From Flavobacterium inviolabile (lineage in GTDB: Bacteria; Bacteroidota; Bacteroidia; Flavobacteriales; Flavobacteriaceae), in assembly GCF_013389455.1 (NCBI RefSeq), contig NZ_CP058278.1, positions 124,001-188,000 on the forward strand: DNA of 64,000 bases, given 5' to 3'. The position numbers and the translations under genes are program-made. This document shows positions 34,812 through 42,092 of this stretch, one piece after another; the stretch's first letter is position 1, and each line of letters opens with the position of its first letter. The notes under the pieces are model-generated. The model had not been told where the DNA came from. It searched no databases and saw only the letters and a list, made by a program, of their open reading frames with translations.

Positions 34812-36377
34812 ATGCACTCTTTTTTAAATCTTATAAATGATTTCCTAAATAAAAATCTGCATTTCTTAGACAAAGAGGATTTAAACCTTCAGTTGTTATC
34901 CCATGAAGATTATCCGAGTTTTCGTTCGGTTTCCGACACTTTCGACTATTTCGGAATAGAAAATCTGGTAGCCAATGTGCCGGTGGATGCTTTGGAACAG
35001 TTACCGGAATATTTTATGGCTTTAATCAACGTGGACAAAAAAGACGTTATTGTTTCCATTCACAAGACCAAAAGCCATATTAAATGCAAAAGTGCCGACG
35101 GTAAAAAATCGGCCTACAGTTATCCCGATTTTAAAAAGATCTGGCCCGGAACGATAATCGCTGTTGAAAAAAACGAAAAACCGGAATCCAAAAGAGAAAC
35201 GTCTACACTTCTTGCCTTCGGCTGTGCGCTGGTGTTGTCCTTATTATTATTTGCCTTTCCGTTTTCCTTACCGGTTACAGCATTAGGGGTACTTTCTGCT
35301 TTAGGTATTTTTTTAAGCGTCCTTATTATTAAGGAAGAACTCGGAATTCACGATAACCTGTCTTCCAGAATATGCAGTTCCCTTAACGAGAAAGGAAGCT
35401 GTTCCAAGATCATTACCTCATCGGTACAATTTTTAGGGGTGATTTCACTGAGTAATGCCACAGCGGTTTTCTTTATTTCACAATTCCTCATATTGCTTTT
35501 TGCCGGTTTTGACAGTATCTTTTTTACGGCACTTTTACTTTCCTCCATACCGGTATTGCTTTTTTCGCTATACAGTCAGGCGTTTATTCTAAAACAATGG
35601 TGTGCTTTGTGCCTGGGTATTGTTTTAATATTACTGGCCGAAATTGCAACCGTTTTTAGCAACATCGCTCCTTTTGAGATTAATAGCAGCTATATTCTTA
35701 AAGCACTCCTTATTATAACACTTACCTATTTAGGGGTCTTTTATACCAAAGCGCTTTTAACCAAAAGTATTGCACTTAAGAAAACAAAAATCGATTTCCT
35801 GAAATTCAAACGAAATCAGGGTTTATTTTCCACTTTACTCCACAAGAAACAACTGGAAAAGAACAACAGTATTCCGCAGGAGTATATTTTAAGTTTTGGG
35901 TCAAAAAACCCGGTATTAACCATAAACGCCGTTACCAATCCGCTTTGCGGCTATTGTACGGATGCCTTTAAGGCATATTACAATCTTTTGGAAAAACACG
36001 GAAACGATATTCAGATCAATTTTGTTCTCAGTGTTCCGTTTGAACGAACGGATAATGTCGCGACAAAAATCGCAGCCAGTTTTTCGGAAGCCTATTCCGG
36101 TAATAAAGACACCGCACTCTCCATTTTAAAAGAATGGTTTGATGAAAAAGATATTCCGCAATGGGAGAACAGATCTGTACCGGTTCATCAGCACACACTG
36201 GATTTACTGACCGCGCATCGAACCTGGTGTGACAACCACAGTATTCATTATACACCGGCAACTTTTATAAACGGCTACCATTATCCTGCCGAATATACCT
36301 TACAGGAGTTTTCTTTATTTGCCGAGCAAATGATCGAACAGCTTCGTGAAGACACGGTTTTGGTTTATCAGAATTAA
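34812..36377 (+). CDS. C39-like / VKOR / thioredoxin fusion membrane protein (disulfide formation)
   Basis: 521 residues. The N-terminal domain (1-115) resembles the C39 peptidase fold but lacks the catalytic QxxDCG cysteine, so it is probably a binding domain. Then come about five membrane spans with the vitamin-K-epoxide-reductase pattern: a cysteine pair near residues 188 and 196 (CSSLNEKGSC) and a redox CxxC (WCALC, about 263). The C-terminal domain is thioredoxin-like, with NPLCGYC (about 378). This fusion is found with Bacteroidota peptide-export loci. Here it precedes two precursors whose cores contain cysteines, so it may oxidise disulfides in exported peptides (inference). Composition is like the flanks, not the AT-rich island. 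Confidence 0.85.
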   Translation: MHSFLNLINDFLNKNLHFLDKEDLNLQLLSHEDYPSFRSVSDTFDYFGIENLVANVPVDALEQLPEYFMALINVDKKDVIVSIHKTKSHIKCKSADGKKSAYSYPDFKKIWPGTIIAVEKNEKPESKRETSTLLAFGCALVLSLLLFAFPFSLPVTALGVLSALGIFLSVLIIKEELGIHDNLSSRICSSLNEKGSCSKIITSSVQFLGVISLSNATAVFFISQFLILLFAGFDSIFFTALLLSSIPVLLFSLYSQAFILKQWCALCLGIVLILLAEIATVFSNIAPFEINSSYILKALLIITLTYLGVFYTKALLTKSIALKKTKIDFLKFKRNQGLFSTLLHKKQLEKNNSIPQEYILSFGSKNPVLTINAVTNPLCGYCTDAFKAYYNLLEKHGNDIQINFVLSVPFERTDNVATKIAASFSEAYSGNKDTALSILKEWFDEKDIPQWENRSVPVHQHTLDLLTAHRTWCDNHSIHYTPATFINGYHYPAEYTLQEFSLFAEQMIEQLREDTVLVYQN

Positions 36378-36429
36378 ACACAAGTATATCTGACACCACA
36401 CCCCCTTTCCATTTCAAGAAAAATCAACA

Positions 36430-36881
36430 AACTTTCGAATCATACATACCTCACTATAGGGCATGTATGATTCTCCCTTTATATCTCGTTATCTTTCAGT
36501 TACTTTTTTTCTCTTGACCGGTATTATACCTCCCTTCCTAATCAAATTAACACTCTCTTAGTTGATTCAGCTTTTTATCAATAGCTTGTAAAAACAATGA
36601 TTTCTTTTTAGCAAAGTATGTCACTACTTTGACCGTGTATTCAAAATAATGGTTGCTATTTTGGTCTTTTTCCTTTTCAAAAAAACAATTCTTTCCTACC
36701 TCATTAATACTCATTAGTACTTTTTTGTTTTTTTTAATTTAACTGAGTGTCTTTGAGTAGTCTATTTTCATAAATATATTAAAACTAACATGCATATTTG
36801 TATGCAATTATGATTAAAACTTATTCATTTCCAAAGATATATAAGTTTTAGTTCTTGTTTTTAGGATTAGCACTTAGTCAA
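36430..36881 (+). repeat. Duplicated control region, copy 1
   Basis: About 450 bp nearly identical to 39163-39606, with scattered substitutions and a few small gaps. Both copies start within about 75 bp of the preceding stop and end 35-120 bp before a precursor gene, so they probably carry the promoter and long 5' leader. Each contains a near-consensus TTG-N20-TGTCTTTG element (36725-36755 here). Protein coding is not apparent in the shared part. Confidence 0.9.
36438..36472 (+). terminator. Hairpin at the start of the duplicated region (copy 1)
   Basis: Perfect 10-bp stem AATCATACAT / ATGTATGATT with a 15-base loop, about 60 bp after the VKOR gene stop, followed by a pyrimidine-rich tract (CTCCCTTT). 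It may end the VKOR transcript. The tract is weak for a classical terminator. Confidence 0.5.
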
Positions 36882-36997
36882 TACTTAAGTTAAAGAGTTG
36901 ATGAATTACAGCGTTCAAATGATTCTACAACTTATAAGATATTTGCTGAATAAGTTAAATTCAACTAAGTAGTATTTATTAATTTAATTTATAATTT

Positions 36998-37222
36998 ATG
37001 GAAAAATTTGGTTCTAAATTATTTGAAAAATTTGAAGATGCAGTAATTGTTAAACAATCTAAACTAAAGATTAATGGCGGTCGTTTTGGATCGGTAGAAT
37101 CGGCAGCAACTGGAGATACGGAGTGTACCATGGGCGGGCAAGATTGTGGAGACAATGTTGGAAGCACTGATGTATTTACCGATTCAACACCTACACAAGT
37201 AGGCCAAGATGGTTGTAACTAA
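36998..37222 (+). CDS. Double-glycine-leader RiPP precursor peptide 1
   Basis: 74 residues. A charged helical leader (MEKFGSKLFEKFEDAVIV) ends at KINGG, the double-glycine site cut by C39 peptidases during export. The core of about 46 residues is rich in Thr, Ser, Asp, Glu, Gly and has three cysteines (TECTMGG, QDCGD, DGCN). Thr/Ser hydroxyls and Asp/Glu carboxyls are the groups joined as ester rings by graspetide-type ATP-grasp ligases. It lies below duplicated control region 1 and is followed by a strong hairpin, as expected for a precursor made in excess. It has no closely similar core in precursor 2. Confidence 0.85.
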   Translation: MEKFGSKLFEKFEDAVIVKQSKLKINGGRFGSVESAATGDTECTMGGQDCGDNVGSTDVFTDSTPTQVGQDGCN

Positions 37223-37247
37223 TAACGTTATAATGTTAAATTTAACA

Positions 37248-37281
37248 AATGAAGAGGACGATTTCCTCTTCATTATTTTTT
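37248..37281 (+). terminator. Terminator or attenuator after precursor 1
   Basis: Perfect 11-bp stem AATGAAGAGGA / TCCTCTTCATT with a 5-base loop followed by ATTTTTTA. It ends ten bases before the ATG of the next gene (37291), so it can both reduce read-through and cover the ribosome-binding region. Confidence 0.8.
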
Positions 37282-37290
37282 ACAAGATTG

Positions 37291-38205
37291 ATGAAAAACA
37301 TATGCAAAATAACACTTTTATTTTTTATTTGGTCTTATTCAGCAGGCCAAAATAAAAGAGATTTATTCATACAAGATTCTATTTTAAATGTTTTAAACAA
37401 CCTCAATGTCAATGAAAATGAATATTCTAAACTCAAAAACAATATTTTAAAATTAGAATTATTAAGTGGTTATGAACCTGATATTAAGTATCGTTTTTTA
37501 AACAAAAGTTTTGAACATGGCGACATTCTTTATTTTAAAAAGGAAATGACAATATTAGTCGAAAAATTCGGATTTAATGTAGCCTATATGACCGGAAAAG
37601 AAAAATACTATAATTCAATAATGACCGGTGATCTATCAAAATGGTTTAAGAAAATGTTTTTAAAATATCATTTAAAATGGTTAGAAAATAATTTTGAAAA
37701 ACAGCTTGATTTGCGAAAACTAAATGAGCTGGCAATGAAAGATCAGCTTGTAAATGGTTTTGCTGCTGAAATTTCTCAAATACCTCGTTTAGACTCAATT
37801 CAAAAAAAGGAAACATTAAAAATACTTTCCAAATACTTCTACAAGAACGCAGTCGATTTATATAATATAACTCAAAAAAACAATAATTATCCAAATGGTA
37901 AATCTTTCGCTTTGATTCAAAATAGTTTCGGGATAATTGAAATTCACAATTTACAGGCTAAGGATAATTACAATAACTATTGGGAATTATTTTATCAATA
38001 TTACAAAAAGGCATATTTAAAAGAACAGATTACCTATATAATTTTTAGAAATTACGACAACTTCTCATATCTACATTATGGTTTTCAAGTTTTCGGTTTG
38101 ATCAATATTAAAGATATACCTGAGTATTTCAAAAAAAACAATAATGAAATTCCAGTGAAAGACCCCGATTTTATGAACAAAATTAAATCCCAATTTAGAT
38201 GGTAA
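37291..38205 (+). CDS. Exported protein of unknown function in RiPP cluster, copy 1
   Basis: About 304 residues from the ATG at 37291, which gives a signal peptide (LLFFIWSYSAGQ); the earlier in-frame ATG lies in the terminator stem. The mature part is helical and Asn/Lys-rich, with no metal or catalytic motif that I recognise. It matches the position and size of the gene at 39910, and both show the pattern of an early FxHGD/FEQGL segment then a stretch of about 20 residues before a conserved Phe-Gly/Tyr block, so they look like distant paralogs. The final TAA overlaps the next ATG (TAATG). Strongly AT-rich. Confidence 0.75.
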   Translation: MKNICKITLLFFIWSYSAGQNKRDLFIQDSILNVLNNLNVNENEYSKLKNNILKLELLSGYEPDIKYRFLNKSFEHGDILYFKKEMTILVEKFGFNVAYMTGKEKYYNSIMTGDLSKWFKKMFLKYHLKWLENNFEKQLDLRKLNELAMKDQLVNGFAAEISQIPRLDSIQKKETLKILSKYFYKNAVDLYNITQKNNNYPNGKSFALIQNSFGIIEIHNLQAKDNYNNYWELFYQYYKKAYLKEQITYIIFRNYDNFSYLHYGFQVFGLINIKDIPEYFKKNNNEIPVKDPDFMNKIKSQFRW

Positions 38206-39089
38206 TGATTTTAAGTTCTCCCGATGATTTTTCAACTAATGATGTAATTGACTGGTTAAGGTATTATAACATCTCTTTCTTACGAATCTCGATTAATGAC
38301 ATTATTAAATATAAATCGGTCTCTATTAGTGATTTTGAGTTTAATATAGAGTTTATGGTTAATGAAAATAGCTACTATCTATACGATTTCACTGCTTTCT
38401 GGTATAGAAGAAGTCATTACAATATTTTCATCAATAAAATTGTTGGAAACAATAAAATCATTAAACAGATTAACAAACACTTACAAGTTGAAACAAATGA
38501 AATTCACAAACTCTTTACTAATTATATTCGAGAAAAATCAATCAATAATTACAATGACATATCCATAAACAAATTAGAAGTTTTGAAATTAGCGACTACT
38601 ATTGGTTTAAAAATTCCTGATACCCTAATAACCACTAAAAGAATTGCGGTTTCCCATTTTATGAGAAAACATTCAAAAATTATTACTAAAAATTTTTCTC
38701 AAGGAATTTTCATTTATAATAAAAACAAATCTTTTAATTCAATAACGAATATTGTTACCAAAGAAATATTCGACATATTACCAGAAGAATTTTCCTATAG
38801 CCTATTTCAGGAGCATATTAGTAAAATATTTGAATTAAGGATTTTCTACTTAATGGGTACCTTTTATTCAAGTGCAATATTTTCTCAAAATGACCCTAAA
38901 ACATCAGTAGATTTCAGAAACTATAACAAGGACAAACCGAACAGAACACCTCCGTATATATCCAAATGGAAAGGTGATAAAGATTACAAATCATTAGAAA
39001 AAATTGGGGTAATCAGTAATAAGACTGGTTTTTCAATAGATCTAAAAAAAGTAAAAAAAATAAATACCGATATATGGATGAATATCTAA
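38205..39089 (+). CDS. Truncated grasp-with-spasm ATP-grasp ligase
   Basis: 294 residues, clearly homologous to the full ligase at 40925. Shared segments include the N-terminal DDFSTNDVIDWL, FWYRRSH, LKIPDTLIT, then FQEHISKIFELRIFYL and SVDFRNYNKDKPNR. It stops right at the position of the metal-binding EVNP motif of the full copy (its end reads WMNI), so the last about 40 residues, including the ATP/Mg site and GQ loop, are absent. No frameshifted continuation is visible downstream. It may be a decayed duplicate or a non-catalytic partner. It directly precedes copy 2 of the control region. Confidence 0.8.
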   Translation: MILSSPDDFSTNDVIDWLRYYNISFLRISINDIIKYKSVSISDFEFNIEFMVNENSYYLYDFTAFWYRRSHYNIFINKIVGNNKIIKQINKHLQVETNEIHKLFTNYIREKSINNYNDISINKLEVLKLATTIGLKIPDTLITTKRIAVSHFMRKHSKIITKNFSQGIFIYNKNKSFNSITNIVTKEIFDILPEEFSYSLFQEHISKIFELRIFYLMGTFYSSAIFSQNDPKTSVDFRNYNKDKPNRTPPYISKWKGDKDYKSLEKIGVISNKTGFSIDLKKVKKINTDIWMNI

Positions 39090-39162
39090 ATTTAGGTTAA
39101 TATAATAATTATCCTGTTTTGTACCAGAATTAATAAATTCTTCTGCATCCCTCAATAATTTT

Positions 39163-39606
39163 AACTTTCAAATCATACTCACTATAGGGCATGTATGATT
39201 CTCCCTTTATCCTCATTATCTTTCAGTTACTTTTTTTCTCTTGACCGGTATTATACCTCCCTTCCTAATCAAATCAACACCTTCTTAGTTGATCCAGCTT
39301 TTCATCAATGGTTTGTAAAAACTATGATTTCTTTTTAGCAAAGTATGTCACTATTTTGACCGTGTATTCAAAATAATGGTTGCTATTTTGGTCTTTTTTC
39401 TTTTCAAAAAAACAATTCTTTCCTACCTCATTAATACTCATTAGTACTTTTTTGTTTTTTTTAATTTAACTGAGTGTCTTTGAGTAGTCTATTTTCATAA
39501 ATATATTAAAATTAACATTCATATTTGCATACAATTATGATCAAAACTTATTCATTTCCAAAGATATATAAGTTTTAATTGTTGTTTTAGGATTAGTACT
39601 AGCCAA
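39163..39606 (+). repeat. Duplicated control region, copy 2
   Basis: About 444 bp matching 36430-36881, including the same TTG...TGTCTTTG element and the AT-rich leader. The 4-base ATAC deletion in the first hairpin and some substitutions are the main differences. The distance between copies is about 2.7 kb, the size of one precursor/exported protein/ligase module. Confidence 0.9.
39171..39200 (+). terminator. Hairpin at the start of the duplicated region (copy 2)
   Basis: AATCATAC / GTATGATT, 8-bp stem with a 14-base loop, a shortened version of the 36438 hairpin. It lies about 80 bp after the truncated ligase. Confidence 0.45.
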
Positions 39607-39642
39607 CCTATTTAAAAAATGTTTAATTAAAATTTTTAGACC

Positions 39643-39846
39643 ATGAAAAAATTAGAAAGTTTAAGGCAGGATAAATTCCAATCCTTTAAAGAAAATGAAA
39701 TCCAAAATGCTTTTAACATTATTGGAGGTGTAAAAGTAGCAACGACAATTGGTGGTAGCCCAGACTGCTATGATTACCGCACAAATGAAACAGGATCCGT
39801 TGACGGAGGAGGTACACCAAGAGATTTTTGGTATAGGGATTGTTAA
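39643..39846 (+). CDS. Double-glycine-leader RiPP precursor peptide 2
   Basis: 67 residues. The leader is of the same type as in precursor 1 (KKLESLRQDKFQSFKENEI) and ends FNIIGG. The core of about 38 residues starts VKVATTIGG and ends RDFWYRDC. It has two cysteines, several Asp/Glu and Thr/Ser, tyrosines and tryptophan, with no recognisable copy of the precursor 1 core. It precedes the complete modification genes, so it is the likely main substrate. Confidence 0.85.
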   Translation: MKKLESLRQDKFQSFKENEIQNAFNIIGGVKVATTIGGSPDCYDYRTNETGSVDGGGTPRDFWYRDC

Positions 39847-39860
39847 TCCGTTTAGCTATT

Positions 39861-39895
39861 AACAGGTAGTGTTACGATCATTAACACTGCCTGTT
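39861..39895 (+). terminator. Hairpin after precursor 2
   Basis: AACAGGTAGTGTTA / TAACACTGCCTGTT, 14-bp stem (one G-U pair) with a 7-base loop. It is placed as in module 1, between the precursor and the exported-protein gene and ending 14 bases before the ATG (39910). There is no real T run, so it may act more as an mRNA stabiliser or translation block than a terminator. Confidence 0.7.
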
Positions 39896-39909
39896 CAAAT
39901 ATCTTGTTT

Positions 39910-40920
39910 ATGAAACAAAAAGTAATATTCTTGCTTAGTCTTTACTCTTGCCTGGTTTTCTCACAAGCCAAGGATTACACAGACTATCATAAGCTGATCA
40001 ATAAAGCTGAGGAGCTTTACTTTATTGAACACAAAACGGATAGCTCCCTGTTTTTTTACAATCAGGTTTTTAAAGATTATGACTTTATATATACTAAAGA
40101 CCTGATTAATGCCGCCCAAATAGCTTTTTTTGAAAAAAAGCCATATCGCTTTTACATTGAAAAAGGATTCGAGCAAGGCTTAAAAATAGCACATTTAAAA
40201 TATTATCCTCTATTTAAAAAAGAGTTACAAAAATTAAACAAAGACCCTAAACTCAAAAAAACATATATCCAAAACAGGAAAAAGTATATTTCAAGAATTG
40301 ACTTTGATTATCTGAATGACATTTACTATCTCGCAATTAAAGACCAATTAGATAAACGAAAACCAAAATATATAGATACGGTATATAAAACAACACAAAA
40401 ACTTCAGGAATATATAAAAAACAAGGGCTTTCCCGGAGACAGGTTAATCGGAATTGCGGACAGTACCATATTTCAGGAAATTGGAAAATCTTATCTGGAT
40501 TTATATCCACAGCGAAAAAGACATAAAGAACTCTTCTATATGGGTTCTGATGAACAAAGTTTATCAACAGAATGGCCACAAGTCATTCTTGTTCACAACC
40601 CCTGTTCTTTTTATCTTATGAAAGAAACTTTATTAAACGAAATTAAAAAGGGAAATATTCACCCAAGAGATGTTGCCCTTATTCATGACAATGCATACCG
40701 CTACAGAGATTTCCCCTATTACTGCGACAAAATAAAGTTAAAAGGAACTTATCTTTTAAATCCTGCATCTTTAGAATACCTCAAAAACATAAACCTGGAT
40801 GAAGTAAATGCAATGCGAAAAAAAATGTTTATTGTTTCAACAATGGTTGATGACAAAAAGAAAGAATATGAGATAAAATATGGCTTTAAACTTTTTTCAG
40901 GTTTCTGGGACTGCCGATAA
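39910..40920 (+). CDS. Exported protein of unknown function in RiPP cluster, copy 2
   Basis: About 336 residues from the ATG at 39910 (the TTG at 39904 is also in frame). Signal peptide: FLLSLYSCLVFSQ. The mature part contains LKIAHLKYYPLFKKEL and a conserved-looking block VILVHNPCSFYL, then HPRDVALIHDN and a C-terminal tail with YPLF-like aromatic residues. I recognise no enzyme motif. It is four bases ahead of the ligase start, so the two are translated together. It could be a peptidase-like, partner or immunity protein. This is inference from position. Confidence 0.8.
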   Translation: MKQKVIFLLSLYSCLVFSQAKDYTDYHKLINKAEELYFIEHKTDSSLFFYNQVFKDYDFIYTKDLINAAQIAFFEKKPYRFYIEKGFEQGLKIAHLKYYPLFKKELQKLNKDPKLKKTYIQNRKKYISRIDFDYLNDIYYLAIKDQLDKRKPKYIDTVYKTTQKLQEYIKNKGFPGDRLIGIADSTIFQEIGKSYLDLYPQRKRHKELFYMGSDEQSLSTEWPQVILVHNPCSFYLMKETLLNEIKKGNIHPRDVALIHDNAYRYRDFPYYCDKIKLKGTYLLNPASLEYLKNINLDEVNAMRKKMFIVSTMVDDKKKEYEIKYGFKLFSGFWDCR

Positions 40921-40924
40921 AATT

Positions 40925-41893
40925 ATGAAACAAATTTTAATTCAATCAGAGCGTGACGATTATAGTACAGATGATGTACTATCCTGGCTGTATTATCTTG
41001 ATCGCAATTTAATAGTCAATACCCTTTTCGACAGTTACCCCATCAATTCACTGAGCCTTGAAATGAGTAATAAAAACAAATTATCCATAACTGTCAATGC
41101 CCTAAATCTTGACCAGCAAAACTGTTTTTGGTACAGGAGAGGCCAGTTAACCACCCCTTTTAAAGATACCGGTAATTACTCTAATATTCAAAGTAAAGTT
41201 CACAAGGAAACCATGCAGCCAATACGGGAGTTCTTAGAAAGCAACAGTACTACAAATACGATTAATAGATTTAAAGATAATTTTGTAAACAAACTTGATA
41301 TGCTCTATCTGGCTTTATCATTGAATATTAAAATCCCTAACACTTTAATTACTGAAAAATCAACCGAATTATTCGAATTTGTTTCCAATAATATTACGGT
41401 AATTACCAAACCAATAAAAAATCCATTTATAAATTTTATTCACGGAAATTTTACAGTCAAATTTTCAACACATTCGAAATTAATTACCATAGAAGACATC
41501 CCTAAGAACACCTCTTATTTTATGCCTTCATTTTTTCAAAAATATATTGATAAAAAATATGAAATCCGATCCTTTTATCTTGACGGAGTTTTTAAAAGCA
41601 TGGCGATATTCAGCCAGGAAAATGAAAAAACAAAAATTGATTTCAGAAACTACGATTATATCCGCCCCAACAGATGTATTCCCTATAAATTACCCGACAA
41701 TTTAGAAAAGAAACTTCATAAGCTAATGAAAAAATTGAACCTGAATTGCGGCTCATTTGACATTATATGCACTCCAAAAAACGAGTATTATTTTCTGGAA
41801 GTCAATCCAATTGGACAATTTCAATGGCTAAGCAGACATTGTAATTATTACATAGAACGTTTAATTGCTAAAAAAATACTTATTGATGGATAA
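40925..41893 (+). CDS. gwsG: Grasp-with-spasm ATP-grasp peptide ligase
   Basis: 322 residues from the ATG at 40925; a start at 40880 would overlap the upstream gene. The ATP-grasp fold is shown by FQKYIDKKYEIRSFYLDG, IDFRNYDYIRPNR and YYFLEVNPIGQ, the last being the Mg/ATP-binding motif (near residue 292). This resembles peptide ligases that form ester or amide rings in graspetides (microviridin-like). The N-terminal FWYRRG pattern is typical of the precursor-binding part. Its product is probably the precursor 2 core, and perhaps precursor 1. It overlaps the next small gene by eight bases. Confidence 0.85.
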   Translation: MKQILIQSERDDYSTDDVLSWLYYLDRNLIVNTLFDSYPINSLSLEMSNKNKLSITVNALNLDQQNCFWYRRGQLTTPFKDTGNYSNIQSKVHKETMQPIREFLESNSTTNTINRFKDNFVNKLDMLYLALSLNIKIPNTLITEKSTELFEFVSNNITVITKPIKNPFINFIHGNFTVKFSTHSKLITIEDIPKNTSYFMPSFFQKYIDKKYEIRSFYLDGVFKSMAIFSQENEKTKIDFRNYDYIRPNRCIPYKLPDNLEKKLHKLMKKLNLNCGSFDIICTPKNEYYFLEVNPIGQFQWLSRHCNYYIERLIAKKILIDG

Positions 41894-42092
41894 AATTAAA
41901 AAAGAGCTATTAAGAGATATAAAAGAAAATCCAAAAAAATATCCCTTTATTGCAAAATACTGGGATATTGAACTTATAACAGAAAAAGAAACCCATAGTA
42001 TAGCATTTGGCCACTTTGGGACTAAAGCATTTAATGCTGTACCGTTTTACAAACCATTTTCTAAAATAATTGATTTATCAAAATTACAATGA
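41886..42092 (+). CDS. Small protein of unknown function between ligase and SPASM gene
   Basis: 68 residues from the ATG at 41886. Charged, with EKETHSIAFGHFGTKAF in the middle, no signal peptide, and no motif I know. It overlaps the ligase at its start and the SPASM gene at its end (ATGA), which is the tight packing of an operon member. It may be a recognition or scaffold protein for the maturases, but it could also be a second small substrate. Confidence 0.65.
   Translation: MDKIKKELLRDIKENPKKYPFIAKYWDIELITEKETHSIAFGHFGTKAFNAVPFYKPFSKIIDLSKLQ

Noticed and set aside
37249-37290. Upstream ATG for the first exported RiPP protein
   Set aside because: It lies in the terminator stem and would place 14 odd residues before a clean signal peptide, so the ATG at 37291 is preferred.
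36449-39190. T7-promoter-like CTCACTATAGGG in both repeat copies
   Set aside because: It is only a 12-13 base match in the loop of a hairpin. No T7-like phage gene is near, and the rest of the consensus is absent.
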